From Clostridiales bacterium (GTDB lineage Bacteria > Bacillota > Clostridia > Lachnospirales > CAG-274), in assembly GCA_021200955.1 (NCBI GenBank), contig JAJQFU010000027.1:1-51435 (forward strand): a DNA stretch of 51,435 nt, given 5' to 3'. Numbering within the stretch: position 1 is the stretch's first letter; each line of letters starts with the position of its first letter. Shown here one piece after another: positions 32,017 through 40,602 of the stretch. The notes beneath the pieces were generated by a model. The model had not been told where the DNA came from. It was given only the letters and a program-made list of their open reading frames with translations, and made no database searches. Both the position numbers and the translations under genes were made by a program.

Positions 32017-32045
32017 ATATTAACACAGAAAAGTCATCTTGTCAA
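32017..32045 (-). promoter_or_regulatory. Promoter of the T-box-leuA unit
   Basis: TTGACA (32045-32040), 17-bp spacer, TAATAT (32022-32017) on the minus strand, just upstream of the T-box. Confidence 0.8.
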
Positions 32046-32082
32046 CTCATATTTTTGTAAAAAATCACTGTCTGCAAGTCAT

Positions 32083-32170
32083 TGCCTGCAGGAAAGGGGT
32101 CGGCGGTTTGAGGGCGCCGCCCGAACCCCGGCACCCCGCCCGACGTTTTACCCGGGGGCTGAGGGTGGGG
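32083..32170. repeat. GC-rich palindromic repeat at the topB 3' end
   Basis: A GC-rich island in an AT-richer region. GGGGT-CGGCGG (32096-32106) pairs with CCGCC-CG-AACCCC (32117-32129); CCCGGGGGCTGAGGGTGGGGGCTG follows. It contains the last codons of topB. It resembles the intergenic palindromes found many times in gut Clostridia, but no second copy lies in this window. Confidence 0.5.
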
Positions 32171-34286
32171 GCTGTACACGCTTCAGTCCTTTAAGCTCCA
32201 AAAAGCCTTTAATGTTTCGGTTTATAATTATGTCGCAGGTGCATTTTTCTGCGGTTTGGGGAAGGGTAACGGCGATGTTTTCAGCCTTGCCCTGTGTAAG
32301 TAGTGTTGAGATGAGACCGGGGGTTACTTCACCGCCGTAGGCTTTCAGCTCGTCCTTCCAGACGGTGAACTTGCAGCCGCTTTTCCACCCGGAGCAGTAG
32401 AAAGCCTTAGAGTTTTCGAAAACGGGACTGCCGCAAAGGGGACAGACACCTAAGGACTTAAGCCTTGATCGTTTTCCCTTTGGGGCTTCCGGGGCAAAAA
32501 TGACACCTGTGTCGGTTTTAAAAGGGTTTTCAGCAAGAAAACAAACGTAGCGTTTTATGCTTTCCATAAAGCGGTCGGGGGTCATTTTTCCTTTGGAGAC
32601 GGAGACTAAGCCTTTTTCCCACCTACCTGTGGTTTCCGGGCTTTTAAGCTCTTTGGGACAGACCTCAATAAGCTTCATACCCTTTTCGGTGGGGATGAGA
32701 CTCTTGCCTTTGCGGGTAATGTATTTAACGGTTATGAGCCGCTCGATTATTCCGGCTCGTGTAGCAGGAGTGCCTAAGCCGTTTTCCTTAAGCTGCTCCT
32801 TAAGGGCTTCGTCTTCAACGAAACGCCCGGCGTTTTCCATAGCGGAAAGGAGGGCGGCTTCAGTGTAGGGGCTTGGGGGCTTGGTCTGCTTTTTCTTTTT
32901 TGTGACCTTTTGGGCTGTTTCGGGGTCGCCCTCTTTCACATTTGGAAGAATGTCCTCTTTCTTTTCCTTCTTTGTGCCTGTGACGTTTAGAGCAGTCCAG
33001 CCGGGGTTAATGACGGTTGTTCCCTTGGTGATAAAGGCGTGGGAATTGACCTCGGTGATTATGGAGGTGGTTGAATAGACGTAATTAGGGTAGAAAACCT
33101 GCATAAAACGCCTTGCCACAAGGTCGAAAACCTTAAACTCGTCAGGTGAAAGAAGGTGGGGGCGGAGACTGCCGTCTGTGGGAATAATGGCGTGGTGGTC
33201 GGTGACCTTTGAATTGTCGATTATTCGCTTGTTGACGGGAAGCTTAGGCAGCGAAAGGACGTAGGAAGCGTTTTCGCCGTAGTTCTCGGTCATAGAAAGC
33301 TGTTTCAGGGTCGCCGTAATTTTGGGAACCATATCGTCGGATAAGTGGCGGCTGTCGGTTCTGGGGTAGGTTATCATCTTCCGCTTTTCGTAAAGGGCTT
33401 GGGCTAATGAAAGTGTTTTTTGAGCCGTAAAGCCGAACTTTGAGTTTGCGTCTCTTTGAAGCTCGGTCAGGTCGTAGAGCAAAGGGGGTGCTTGTTTCTT
33501 TTCTTCATTTTTTACGGACTTGACAAAGCCCTCTTTGCCCTGTGTATCCTTTACAATTTGATTGGCTTCGTCAATGGTCTTTATTTTGGTTTCGTTATTG
33601 TTTATGTAAAGACCGGTGTAGGTGCCGAAATCCGCCGTAACCTCGTAATAGTCCTGCGGAACGAAGGCGTCAATTTCCTTCTGACGCTGACAGATTATGG
33701 CTAAGGTAGGGGTTTGAACCCTGCCGATAGACAGGAGAACGTTGTATTTTAAGGTAAAGGCACGGCTGGCGTTTATGCCCACAAGCCAGTCCGCCTCGCT
33801 GCGGCATTTTGCGCTGAGGTAGAGATTGTTGTATTCTGAGCCGTCCTTAAGGGCGGAAAAGCCGTCTTTTATAGCCTTATCGGTCATACTTGAAATCCAA
33901 AGCCTTGAAAAGGGCTTTTTGCACTTTAAAAAGGCGTATATATAGCGGAAAATAAGCTCGCCCTCTCTTCCGGCATCGGTGGCGCAGATTAGGCGGTCGA
34001 CCTCCTTGTCGTTCATAAGCTTTTTGAGAACGTTTAGCTGCTTTTTGCCGTCCTTAACTGCCTTAAGCTTAATCTCTTGGGGGATAATGGGCAGGGTTTC
34101 ACGCTTCCACCTTTTAAGGCTGTCGTCGTAGTCCTCCGGGTCATAGAGGGTGACTAAGTGACCGAAAGCCCAGCTTACTATGTAATTTTCGTTAAATAAA
34201 AAGCCCTCCCCTTTGCCCGTGCAGCCGATTACCTTGGCTATGTCACGGCCCACAGAGGGCTTTTCCGCTATTATAAGTGATTTCAT
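32148..34286 (-). CDS. topB: DNA topoisomerase III
   Basis: 712 residues. The Toprim domain starts at once with SLIIAEKPSVGRDIAK; 'CATDAGREGELIFRYIY' supplies acidic metal ligands; the active-site Tyr lies in MITYPRTDSRHLSDD. A C-terminal zinc-ribbon ('CPLCGSPVFENSKAFYCSGWKSGCKFTVWKD') follows. As a type IA enzyme it decatenates and relaxes negatively supercoiled DNA. The last nine residues (VQPPPSAPG) come from a GC-rich repeat and look added. SD AAGGAAAA precedes ATG 34286. TopB of this length may be chromosomal or mobile-element borne; no mobile genes are adjacent. Confidence 0.95.
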   Translation of the reverse strand: MKSLIIAEKPSVGRDIAKVIGCTGKGEGFLFNENYIVSWAFGHLVTLYDPEDYDDSLKRWKRETLPIIPQEIKLKAVKDGKKQLNVLKKLMNDKEVDRLICATDAGREGELIFRYIYAFLKCKKPFSRLWISSMTDKAIKDGFSALKDGSEYNNLYLSAKCRSEADWLVGINASRAFTLKYNVLLSIGRVQTPTLAIICQRQKEIDAFVPQDYYEVTADFGTYTGLYINNNETKIKTIDEANQIVKDTQGKEGFVKSVKNEEKKQAPPLLYDLTELQRDANSKFGFTAQKTLSLAQALYEKRKMITYPRTDSRHLSDDMVPKITATLKQLSMTENYGENASYVLSLPKLPVNKRIIDNSKVTDHHAIIPTDGSLRPHLLSPDEFKVFDLVARRFMQVFYPNYVYSTTSIITEVNSHAFITKGTTVINPGWTALNVTGTKKEKKEDILPNVKEGDPETAQKVTKKKKQTKPPSPYTEAALLSAMENAGRFVEDEALKEQLKENGLGTPATRAGIIERLITVKYITRKGKSLIPTEKGMKLIEVCPKELKSPETTGRWEKGLVSVSKGKMTPDRFMESIKRYVCFLAENPFKTDTGVIFAPEAPKGKRSRLKSLGVCPLCGSPVFENSKAFYCSGWKSGCKFTVWKDELKAYGGEVTPGLISTLLTQGKAENIAVTLPQTAEKCTCDIIINRNIKGFLELKGLKRVQPPPSAPG

Positions 34287-34355
34287 GGTTGATTTTCCTT
34301 TTGGTAGTTAAAGCAGTGTCCACCTCCCCTTAAAAGAGAGGTGGGCGATTGCACT

Positions 34356-35960
34356 TTAGTCAATGGCTTTTTGAATGTTGGTGTTGCGGTTATAAAGCTC
34401 GGAGAAGAGCTTAAGACCATTGGCAAAGCCGTCATTCAAAGCGTCTCTGTCGTAGCGGAACTCCCAGTTGCCCCCTGCAATTCCGGGGGTATTCATTCTG
34501 GCTTTTTCATCGAGGCAGAGAATATCCTGAATGGGAATTATAGCAGTATCCGCTGTGGAAGAAAAGGCAAGCCTTATAAAATCCCAGGCTATGTCTGAGC
34601 CGCTGCAGTTTAAATAGGACTTTACGTAGTTCTTTTCGCTGTCCCCGGCTTCATTCCACCAGCCTAAGGTTGTGTTGTTGTCATGAGTGCCTGTGTAGAT
34701 TATCCAGTTTGTGTTTTTGTAGTTGTGGGGAAGATAGTCGTTGCCTGAGCCGCTGCCGAAGGCAAACTGAAGAATTTTCATTCCCGCGAGCCCCAGATCG
34801 TCTCTTAAAACGTGAACCTCCGGGTTAAGGTCGCCCAAATCCTCGGCGATTATGGGCAGACCGCCTAACTTCCACTTTACAATGTCGAAAAATTCACGTC
34901 CCGGACCTTTTCTCCAAACACCTGTTTCGGCGGTTTTTGAGGGGTAAGGGATTTCCCAGTAGCTTTCAAAGGCTCTGAAGTGGTCAATTCTTACAATGTC
35001 AACATATTTAAGGGTTTGGCTTATGCGCTTAGTCCACCAGGCAAAGCCCGTTCTTCTGTGGTAGTCCCAGTTATAGAGGGGGTTGCCCCAAAGCTGACCT
35101 GTAGACGAAAAATAGTCGGGGGGAACACCTGCCACCTTAAGGGGGAAGCCCTTTTCATCGTAGTAGAAAAGCTCTCTGTGAAGCCAGGCGTCTGAGCTGT
35201 CGGAGGAAACATAGAAGGGCATATCACCTATAATCTGTATTCCCTTGTCGTTGGCATATTTCTTAAGGCTTGTCCACTGCTTGTAAAACTCGTACTGTAA
35301 GAAACTGTAATATTCAATTTCGTCCGCAAGCTCAGAGGAAAGCTCGTCTCTCGTTCTGCCGTCCAAATTTAAATATTCCATTGGGAAGGATGAGAAGCTT
35401 GCACCGTAAAATCTGTCTAAAATTTCGTTGTCCTTAAGGCAGTCTTTGGCTCTTTCCGCAAAGGCTATAAGCTCAGACAAAACGCTTTCCTTTTTGCGCT
35501 TATCGGCGATTTTATTTTTAAGGGCAATATAAAGAGTGTAGTCTTTAAGCCAAAAATCGTTTTCTTCGCAGAACTGTATAAAAGGCTTCTTATCGGCGTA
35601 CATTTTAAACATATAAAAAGCACGTCTGAAAAGTTTATCTTTATACTCGCTTACTCTGTCATATTCAACTCTGTTTGTTTCGAAATAAGGAATATTTATC
35701 AAATCCTCATTGCCCAAAAGCCCGTCATTGGCTAATTTGTCGGGAGAAATAAGCAGAGGGTTGCAGGCAAAGGCTGAATAAGCCGAATAAGGGGAAATTC
35801 CGTAGCCCGTATGACCCAAGGGGAGAATTTGCCAAAGGGTCTGACCAGCTTTTTCCATAAAATCTATAAATCTGTAAGCCCCTTCACCTAAGTCGCCTAT
35901 ACCGTAAGGCGACGGAAAAGAGGTTGGATGAACCAAAATACCGCTTTTTCTTTCGTTCAT
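34356..35960 (-). CDS. malQ: 4-alpha-glucanotransferase (amylomaltase)
   Basis: 534 residues, GH77. Opening 'RKSGILVHPTSFPSPYGIGDLGEGAY' and 'WQILPLGHTGYGISPYSAYSAFACNPLLI' are typical. The catalytic acids lie in VRIDHFRAFESYW, IIAEDLGDL and TGTHDNNTTLGWW. It transfers 1,4-glucan segments between maltodextrins in the cytoplasm and works with the GH13 enzyme encoded nearby at 36686-38746. SD GGAGGTG precedes ATG 35960. It is 69 bp upstream of topB, with a small CCACCTC/GAGGTGG hairpin in the gap. Confidence 0.95.
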   Translation of the reverse strand: MNERKSGILVHPTSFPSPYGIGDLGEGAYRFIDFMEKAGQTLWQILPLGHTGYGISPYSAYSAFACNPLLISPDKLANDGLLGNEDLINIPYFETNRVEYDRVSEYKDKLFRRAFYMFKMYADKKPFIQFCEENDFWLKDYTLYIALKNKIADKRKKESVLSELIAFAERAKDCLKDNEILDRFYGASFSSFPMEYLNLDGRTRDELSSELADEIEYYSFLQYEFYKQWTSLKKYANDKGIQIIGDMPFYVSSDSSDAWLHRELFYYDEKGFPLKVAGVPPDYFSSTGQLWGNPLYNWDYHRRTGFAWWTKRISQTLKYVDIVRIDHFRAFESYWEIPYPSKTAETGVWRKGPGREFFDIVKWKLGGLPIIAEDLGDLNPEVHVLRDDLGLAGMKILQFAFGSGSGNDYLPHNYKNTNWIIYTGTHDNNTTLGWWNEAGDSEKNYVKSYLNCSGSDIAWDFIRLAFSSTADTAIIPIQDILCLDEKARMNTPGIAGGNWEFRYDRDALNDGFANGLKLFSELYNRNTNIQKAID

Positions 35961-36136
35961 AAAAACACCTCCAATGTTTTACTGCTTTAATCTTAACATA
36001 TTTTAAAAATTTTTACAATGGATAAAATGCATAATTAGGAAAAACACACAATAAACCTTAACTGTATATCAATTTTTATTTTTGGGCAATATATAAAAGC
36101 AAGAGTTTATTTTTTAAATTGGAGGTATGGTTATAT

Positions 36137-36634
36137 ATGAAAAGGTTTAAAATTGTATATGCCCTTTTGTTTCTTGTTACGTGCTTAAGCTTAACAGGCT
36201 GCGGCTCAAACAGCGATGACACAACAGGCACAGACACAGGCATTATCGATGAGGGAGACACTAACGGCGGAACAGAAGAAAGCAGCGAAACCACCACAGA
36301 GGATAATAACGAGGAAAACTCAGACGACAACAGTGAAGCAGATGAAAACGGCGGTATAACAGGGGAAGAGGGTGTTGACGGCTCAGACGACAGCGGAGCG
36401 GCTGAAGAAGGGGCTGACGGAGCGGCAGGGCTTAACAACACTGCCGACAGCGCAGACGATAACTTAGGGGGAACAGCCGACGACACAACCTTAAACGACG
36501 GAGACACCCTTGACGGAAACACAATCGACGGCGGAACAATAACAGGCAGAGCCGAAAGTCTTTTTGAGGGAAATGACAATATAGGCTTGGCAGGGTCGGA
36601 AAATATCATCGGAAACAAAACACTTCTCTATTAA
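36137..36634 (+). CDS. Acidic low-complexity lipoprotein
   Basis: 165 residues from ATG 36137, seven bases after TTGGAGG; upstream in-frame starts lack an SD. The signal sequence ends in the lipobox LTGC (Cys about residue 24). Nearly all the rest is Asp, Glu, Gly, Asn, Ser and Thr, like an unstructured, strongly negative linker; only the last 25 residues ('AESLFEGNDNIGLAGSENIIGN') look ordered. No known domain. It lies alone between convergent genes, so it is a single-gene unit. It might act as a surface spacer or cation binder, but this is a guess. Confidence 0.65.
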   Translation: MKRFKIVYALLFLVTCLSLTGCGSNSDDTTGTDTGIIDEGDTNGGTEESSETTTEDNNEENSDDNSEADENGGITGEEGVDGSDDSGAAEEGADGAAGLNNTADSADDNLGGTADDTTLNDGDTLDGNTIDGGTITGRAESLFEGNDNIGLAGSENIIGNKTLLY

Positions 36635-36638
36635 AAGG

Positions 36639-36677
36639 AAAGACCGAAAAGCTTAATTTAAAGTTTTTCGGTCTTTT
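36639..36677 (+). terminator. Bidirectional terminator between lipoprotein and GH13 genes
   Basis: AAAGACCGAAAAGCTT pairs with AAGTTTTTCGGTCTTTT. A- and T-runs on both sides let it serve both converging genes. Confidence 0.88.
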
Positions 36678-36685
36678 ATAATACA

Positions 36686-38746
36686 TTATTTGTTTTTGAT
36701 ATATACAGCGGAAGAAAATTTAGGAAGGGAAACCTTTATTTTTCCGCCCTTTACCTTATAATGGTGAAGATCTTCATTATGAGAACGAAGGTCTGAGGTT
36801 ATAACACGGTTATATGTGTCGCCGTCTAAGCCTCCTATTCGCCAAACGGGAATTTCAATTTCCATTTCGTGGTCGTTATTGTTAAGGAAAACAACTGCGC
36901 TTTCGTATTTGTTAAATCTGCCGTAGGCAATAATTCCGTACTGCATAAAAAGATAGTCTAAAGAGCCTGTTTTAAAGCATTCGTGTTTTTTATGCAAAGC
37001 AATCATTTTCTTATAGAAGGAAAGAATTTCCTTATCCTCTTTGCCCCAAGGGTAGGGTCGGCGGTTATCGGGGTCTGTCCACCCTGTGAGCCCTGCCTCG
37101 TCTCCGTAATAAACCGTAGGCGCACCGGGGAAGGTCATCTGAAGGGCGATAGCTTCCTTCATAATGCCCTTGTTCGTGCCTGTGTCGGCGGCTTCTCTTC
37201 CTGCGGAATGAAGTCTGCCTACCTTGCGGTTGGTTCGGGTTAAAAAGCGGCTGTGATCATGGTTTGAAAGCTCATTCATAGAGGTTGAAAGAGACTGCCA
37301 GCTCATTCTTGCGCTGTGATAACGCATTGCCCCCTCAAAGCTCATAGAATTGTTGTAGAGTCTGTCTATACGCTCCTCACTGTGCTTTTCCATACCTGTC
37401 AAAAACCAGGTTACGGGCTCCATAAAGGCGTCATAGTTCATAATTGTGTCCCATTCGCCGCCTGAGAGCCACGCCCTTGAATCACCGTAGTTTTCAGCCA
37501 AAATTATGGCGTCAGGGTTGGCTTTCTTAACTGCCTTGCGGAAGTCCTGCCAAAACTTGTGGTTATAGGTTGGGCTGCTGCCTAAGTCGGCGGCTACGTC
37601 AAGACGCCAGCCGTCTGCGTTATACGGCGGAGACACCCACTTAACGCCAATGTTTATAATATAGTCGTGAAGCTCCTTTGAGTTTTCATAGTTAAGCTTA
37701 GGGTGGTTGTCGTGACCCCACCAGCTGTCATAACAGTCATTGCCGGGCCAGTTTGAATCGAACCACTTAAAATAATCGTGATAAATGCTGTCCTCTGCGG
37801 TGTAAGCCCCTGCGGGGTAGCCGCTTCTGCCATAGAAGCCCTCTCTGTCGAGCCACTTGTTAAATGCTCCGCAGTGATTGAAAACACCGTCTAAAATTAT
37901 TTTAATGCCCTTTGAATGGGCAAGTTCTATAAGCTTAATCATAAGCTTGTTGCTGGCTTCAAGGTTCTTTTTGTCCGTTGTACGCTTAATATACATTGTG
38001 GCAAAGCGGTTGTTCAAAAATTCCTTTGAAAGGGGCTTTCCGCCGTCCTCGATTATAACACCTAAGTGAGGGTCTATATAGTCATAGTCCTGAATGTCAT
38101 ATTTATGGGAACTGGGGGAAACAAACAAAGGAGTAAAATAAATTGCATCAATGCCCAAATCCTTAAGATAATCCATTTTTTGAATAACCCCTGATAAGTC
38201 ACCGCCGTAAAACTTGCATATATCGTCGGAGGTAACGGGGTCGTCCCAGTTTTTGACTTTTGTGGCGGCTCTGCCCATATAAACATATTCATTGTCCGCA
38301 ACATCGTTTGAGTCGTCGCCGTTATAAAATCTGTCGGGAAAGATCTGATACATAACAGCACCCTTTGCCCAGTCTGGGGTGCTGAAATCGGGAACTGCCA
38401 TAAAGTCGAAATCGTTATTAAGGTCTGCGGTAAGACCCTGTTTGTTATAATAATAAACTCTTTCGTGATGTTTTATTTTAAAATAATAGTTTGTGACACG
38501 TCTTATGAAAAACCTGCCCAAATAATAGTCAAAGCCCTTTTCAGTGGCTGTTTTCTGCATAAAATAAGGCTTTCCGTCAGCAACGGCATAACAGCCCTCG
38601 GCGTTGTCTGCCCATGTTCTGAGCCTGACGGTAACCATAAACCCGACCCCGGAAGCGTTTTCTATATTCAAAAAATCAGGGGTTTCGTCTGAAAAAACAG
38701 CGTCTATATTAAAATAGTCATATAAAGGATAACTTTTATAATCCAC
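36686..38746 (-). CDS. GH13 alpha-glucosidase/neopullulanase with CBM34-like N-domain
   Basis: 686 residues. Residues 1-125 resemble the CBM34 N-domain of neopullulanase and cyclomaltodextrinase. The barrel starts at 'DWAKGAVMYQIFPDRFYNGD'. Catalytic residues are seen in DGWRLDVAADLG (Asp nucleophile), ILAENYGD (Glu acid) and LSNHDHSRF (Asp). 'LDGVFNHCG' is conserved region I. There is no signal peptide, so it should hydrolyse imported maltodextrins, alongside MalQ. It is a single-gene unit on the minus strand; the GGAGG SD is ten bases before ATG 38746. Confidence 0.93.
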   Translation of the reverse strand: MDYKSYPLYDYFNIDAVFSDETPDFLNIENASGVGFMVTVRLRTWADNAEGCYAVADGKPYFMQKTATEKGFDYYLGRFFIRRVTNYYFKIKHHERVYYYNKQGLTADLNNDFDFMAVPDFSTPDWAKGAVMYQIFPDRFYNGDDSNDVADNEYVYMGRAATKVKNWDDPVTSDDICKFYGGDLSGVIQKMDYLKDLGIDAIYFTPLFVSPSSHKYDIQDYDYIDPHLGVIIEDGGKPLSKEFLNNRFATMYIKRTTDKKNLEASNKLMIKLIELAHSKGIKIILDGVFNHCGAFNKWLDREGFYGRSGYPAGAYTAEDSIYHDYFKWFDSNWPGNDCYDSWWGHDNHPKLNYENSKELHDYIINIGVKWVSPPYNADGWRLDVAADLGSSPTYNHKFWQDFRKAVKKANPDAIILAENYGDSRAWLSGGEWDTIMNYDAFMEPVTWFLTGMEKHSEERIDRLYNNSMSFEGAMRYHSARMSWQSLSTSMNELSNHDHSRFLTRTNRKVGRLHSAGREAADTGTNKGIMKEAIALQMTFPGAPTVYYGDEAGLTGWTDPDNRRPYPWGKEDKEILSFYKKMIALHKKHECFKTGSLDYLFMQYGIIAYGRFNKYESAVVFLNNNDHEMEIEIPVWRIGGLDGDTYNRVITSDLRSHNEDLHHYKVKGGKIKVSLPKFSSAVYIKNK

Positions 38747-38825
38747 AAAAATACCTCCCGAATGTCAATATTTCGGTAACCTAATAATCATATATTAATA
38801 ATTGTATCATTATTTTTAATATAAA

Positions 38826-39848
38826 TCAAGTAGTCCATAAGTATAAATTTAAACCGGGAGCATATTTTTTTATACACCGGGCGGCATAGTCCGTCATATA
38901 TTTTTCGGCTTTGCTTTCGTATGCGCAAATTCCGTCCTTCTTCTCAAAGGGATAGTTTAAAATAAGTGAAGAGGGGTACTCCTTTCTTGCGGCTTTTAAA
39001 TATTTGGGGCTTATTCTGAAGCCGCCTAAGCCTATATCTATAATTTTATCGGGGGAGACGTAAGAAAAGCATTCCCTTATAAATTCGTCATAGGTTTCTT
39101 CAAAATTATCCGTTTTTAAAACGGGGTCGAATGAAAGCCTGACCTTAAAGCCCAAATCGGCTGCTTTTTTAACGGCTTTAAGCCGTGAAGAAAGGGTTGG
39201 AGCAAATTTTTCGTGTCTTTCAGCGGTTTCCTTTGGTGAAAGTGTAAAAGCCAAAATGAAGTTATCGAGAGGTTCTTTTCCTTCCAAAAAGCTTATGTCG
39301 GAACATTTTGTTCTGAGCTCTATTTTTGCGTTTGGGTTTTCAGCCGCAAAGTCATACCACCTGCCGCAAAGCCCAAAAAGCTTTTCAAAGGCAAGCAAGT
39401 CCGTATCATAGGAAACGCAGAGAAAAATCTCCTTATTTTCGGAAATTCTTTTCACGTCCTTAAAATAGTCATCGAAATTTACGAAAACAACAATATTTCC
39501 CGAAGGGTACATACCCCTCAGATAGCAGTATTCGCAGTCATAAAGGCAGTTTAACACAAATGAAGTGTAATAAAATTCATCGTTTCCGAAGCTTTGACAA
39601 AAGGGTGCTCCTCTGTAAACCCTTTCCCCCTTGTTTTCAGCCAAAATAAGAGCCTGAGCCTGTTTTTGAGCCGAAAAGCTCTGACCGGGTCTGTTAAAAA
39701 CGTCCTTATAATGGTTTATTGAAATAATTTCGGAAGTCTCAAAGGGGCTTAAAATTTCTTTTACATAGGGACTATCCTCAATATTTTTTTCAACATATAT
39801 ATGGGAAAGCTTTTTATAAAACAAGCTGTTTGATTTTTTCAAGAACAT
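38826..39848 (-). CDS. Spore photoproduct lyase-like radical SAM protein
   Basis: 340 residues from ATG 39848 (SD GGAAGG); GTG 39851 is in frame. The radical SAM cluster Cys are C101, C105 and C108 (NCLYDCEYCYLRG), the SplB spacing. A further Cys at 144 (FLCVSYDTD) is near where SplB has its hydrogen-donor Cys, but I cannot align it securely. The C-terminal half has 'VRLSFDPVLKTDNFEETYDEFI', typical of the SPL family. SPL repairs UV-made thymine dimers in germinating spores, which implies a sporeformer. It overlaps the upstream nucleosidase gene by 35 bp, so the two are coupled. Confidence 0.85.
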   Translation of the reverse strand: MFLKKSNSLFYKKLSHIYVEKNIEDSPYVKEILSPFETSEIISINHYKDVFNRPGQSFSAQKQAQALILAENKGERVYRGAPFCQSFGNDEFYYTSFVLNCLYDCEYCYLRGMYPSGNIVVFVNFDDYFKDVKRISENKEIFLCVSYDTDLLAFEKLFGLCGRWYDFAAENPNAKIELRTKCSDISFLEGKEPLDNFILAFTLSPKETAERHEKFAPTLSSRLKAVKKAADLGFKVRLSFDPVLKTDNFEETYDEFIRECFSYVSPDKIIDIGLGGFRISPKYLKAARKEYPSSLILNYPFEKKDGICAYESKAEKYMTDYAARCIKKYAPGLNLYLWTT

Positions 39849-40590
39849 CACGTCCTTCCGCTTTTGTTTTTACCTCGGGTAAGCTCTTTAAAAGCTCTAA
39901 AGGCTCTCCGCCCTTAAGCCTACAGAAGCCCAAAAGCTCCTTTAAAATGACAGTTTGGGAAACACTCAGGCGAAGCTTTTCCGCTTCCTTAAGCATTTCC
40001 CCTGTAAGCTCAAAGCCTGCTTCAACATTGGGTACTGTCTTTATTCTTTCAATAATATCTTCTGCATATTCCTTAACAAGACAGTAAATTTTATTTTGGT
40101 TTAAGACTTCAAAATCACCCTTATCGGAAACAATCTTAATAAAGAAGCACCTTTCTGAGGAAAAATGACCTTTTACACATTCGAAAACAGCTGCACCCTC
40201 CATATCGCAGAGCTTGTCTTTAGGAATTTGTGTCTCCGGCTTTAAACAGGTTATAAGCTCTTTTTCGGGATAGCCCAAATCATAGACCAAATCGGGGAAG
40301 AACTCCTTTTCTGCTGCCGGAAAGCTTATTTTATTGCAGAGGTAAACCCCTTCTTCGTCACCTCCGCAAATGCCGATGTTCAGATAAATATCCTCTTTTC
40401 GAGGCTCTTCTTTTCCCAAAACAAAGCCTATAGCAGAGGCGGAAGTCAAAACTCCCGCCCCCGTAACTGCCAATATATAATTTTCGTTCTTAAACACCCT
40501 GACCCTGCCGAAGGAAAAATCCTCCTTAAGCCCCAAAAGCTCAATAAAGGGCTTTGCTTCGCAGAAAAGGGCAGTTGAAATATAAATCAT
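39814..40590 (-). CDS. MTA/SAH-nucleosidase-like phosphorylase family protein
   Basis: 258 residues; residues 1-190 match the PNP/UDP family fold. Catalytic positions of MTA/SAH nucleosidase appear: E11 (CEAKPF), M130-E131 (CDMEGAAVFE) and S155-D156 (IKIVSDKGD). The C-terminal about 65 residues ('EAEKLRLSVSQTVILKELLGFCRLKGGEPLELL') look helical and are extra. The gene overlaps splB. Radical SAM enzymes release 5'-deoxyadenosine, a substrate of such nucleosidases, so it may clear a product for its neighbour; that link is inferred. The function could also be in MTA or SAH recycling. Confidence 0.8.
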   Translation of the reverse strand: MIYISTALFCEAKPFIELLGLKEDFSFGRVRVFKNENYILAVTGAGVLTSASAIGFVLGKEEPRKEDIYLNIGICGGDEEGVYLCNKISFPAAEKEFFPDLVYDLGYPEKELITCLKPETQIPKDKLCDMEGAAVFECVKGHFSSERCFFIKIVSDKGDFEVLNQNKIYCLVKEYAEDIIERIKTVPNVEAGFELTGEMLKEAEKLRLSVSQTVILKELLGFCRLKGGEPLELLKSLPEVKTKAEGRDVLEKIKQLVL

Positions 40591-40602
40591 AGTATGTTTT
40601 CC

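Noticed and set aside
34315..34350. CCACCTC/GAGGTGG hairpin between malQ and topB as a terminator
   Set aside because: No T-run follows on either strand; it could be a repeat remnant, so not called.
36076..36618. Ser/Pro/Val-rich ORF of 180 residues antisense to the acidic lipoprotein
   Set aside because: Low-complexity mirror of the Asp/Glu-rich coding strand; the plus-strand gene has an SD, signal peptide and lipobox.
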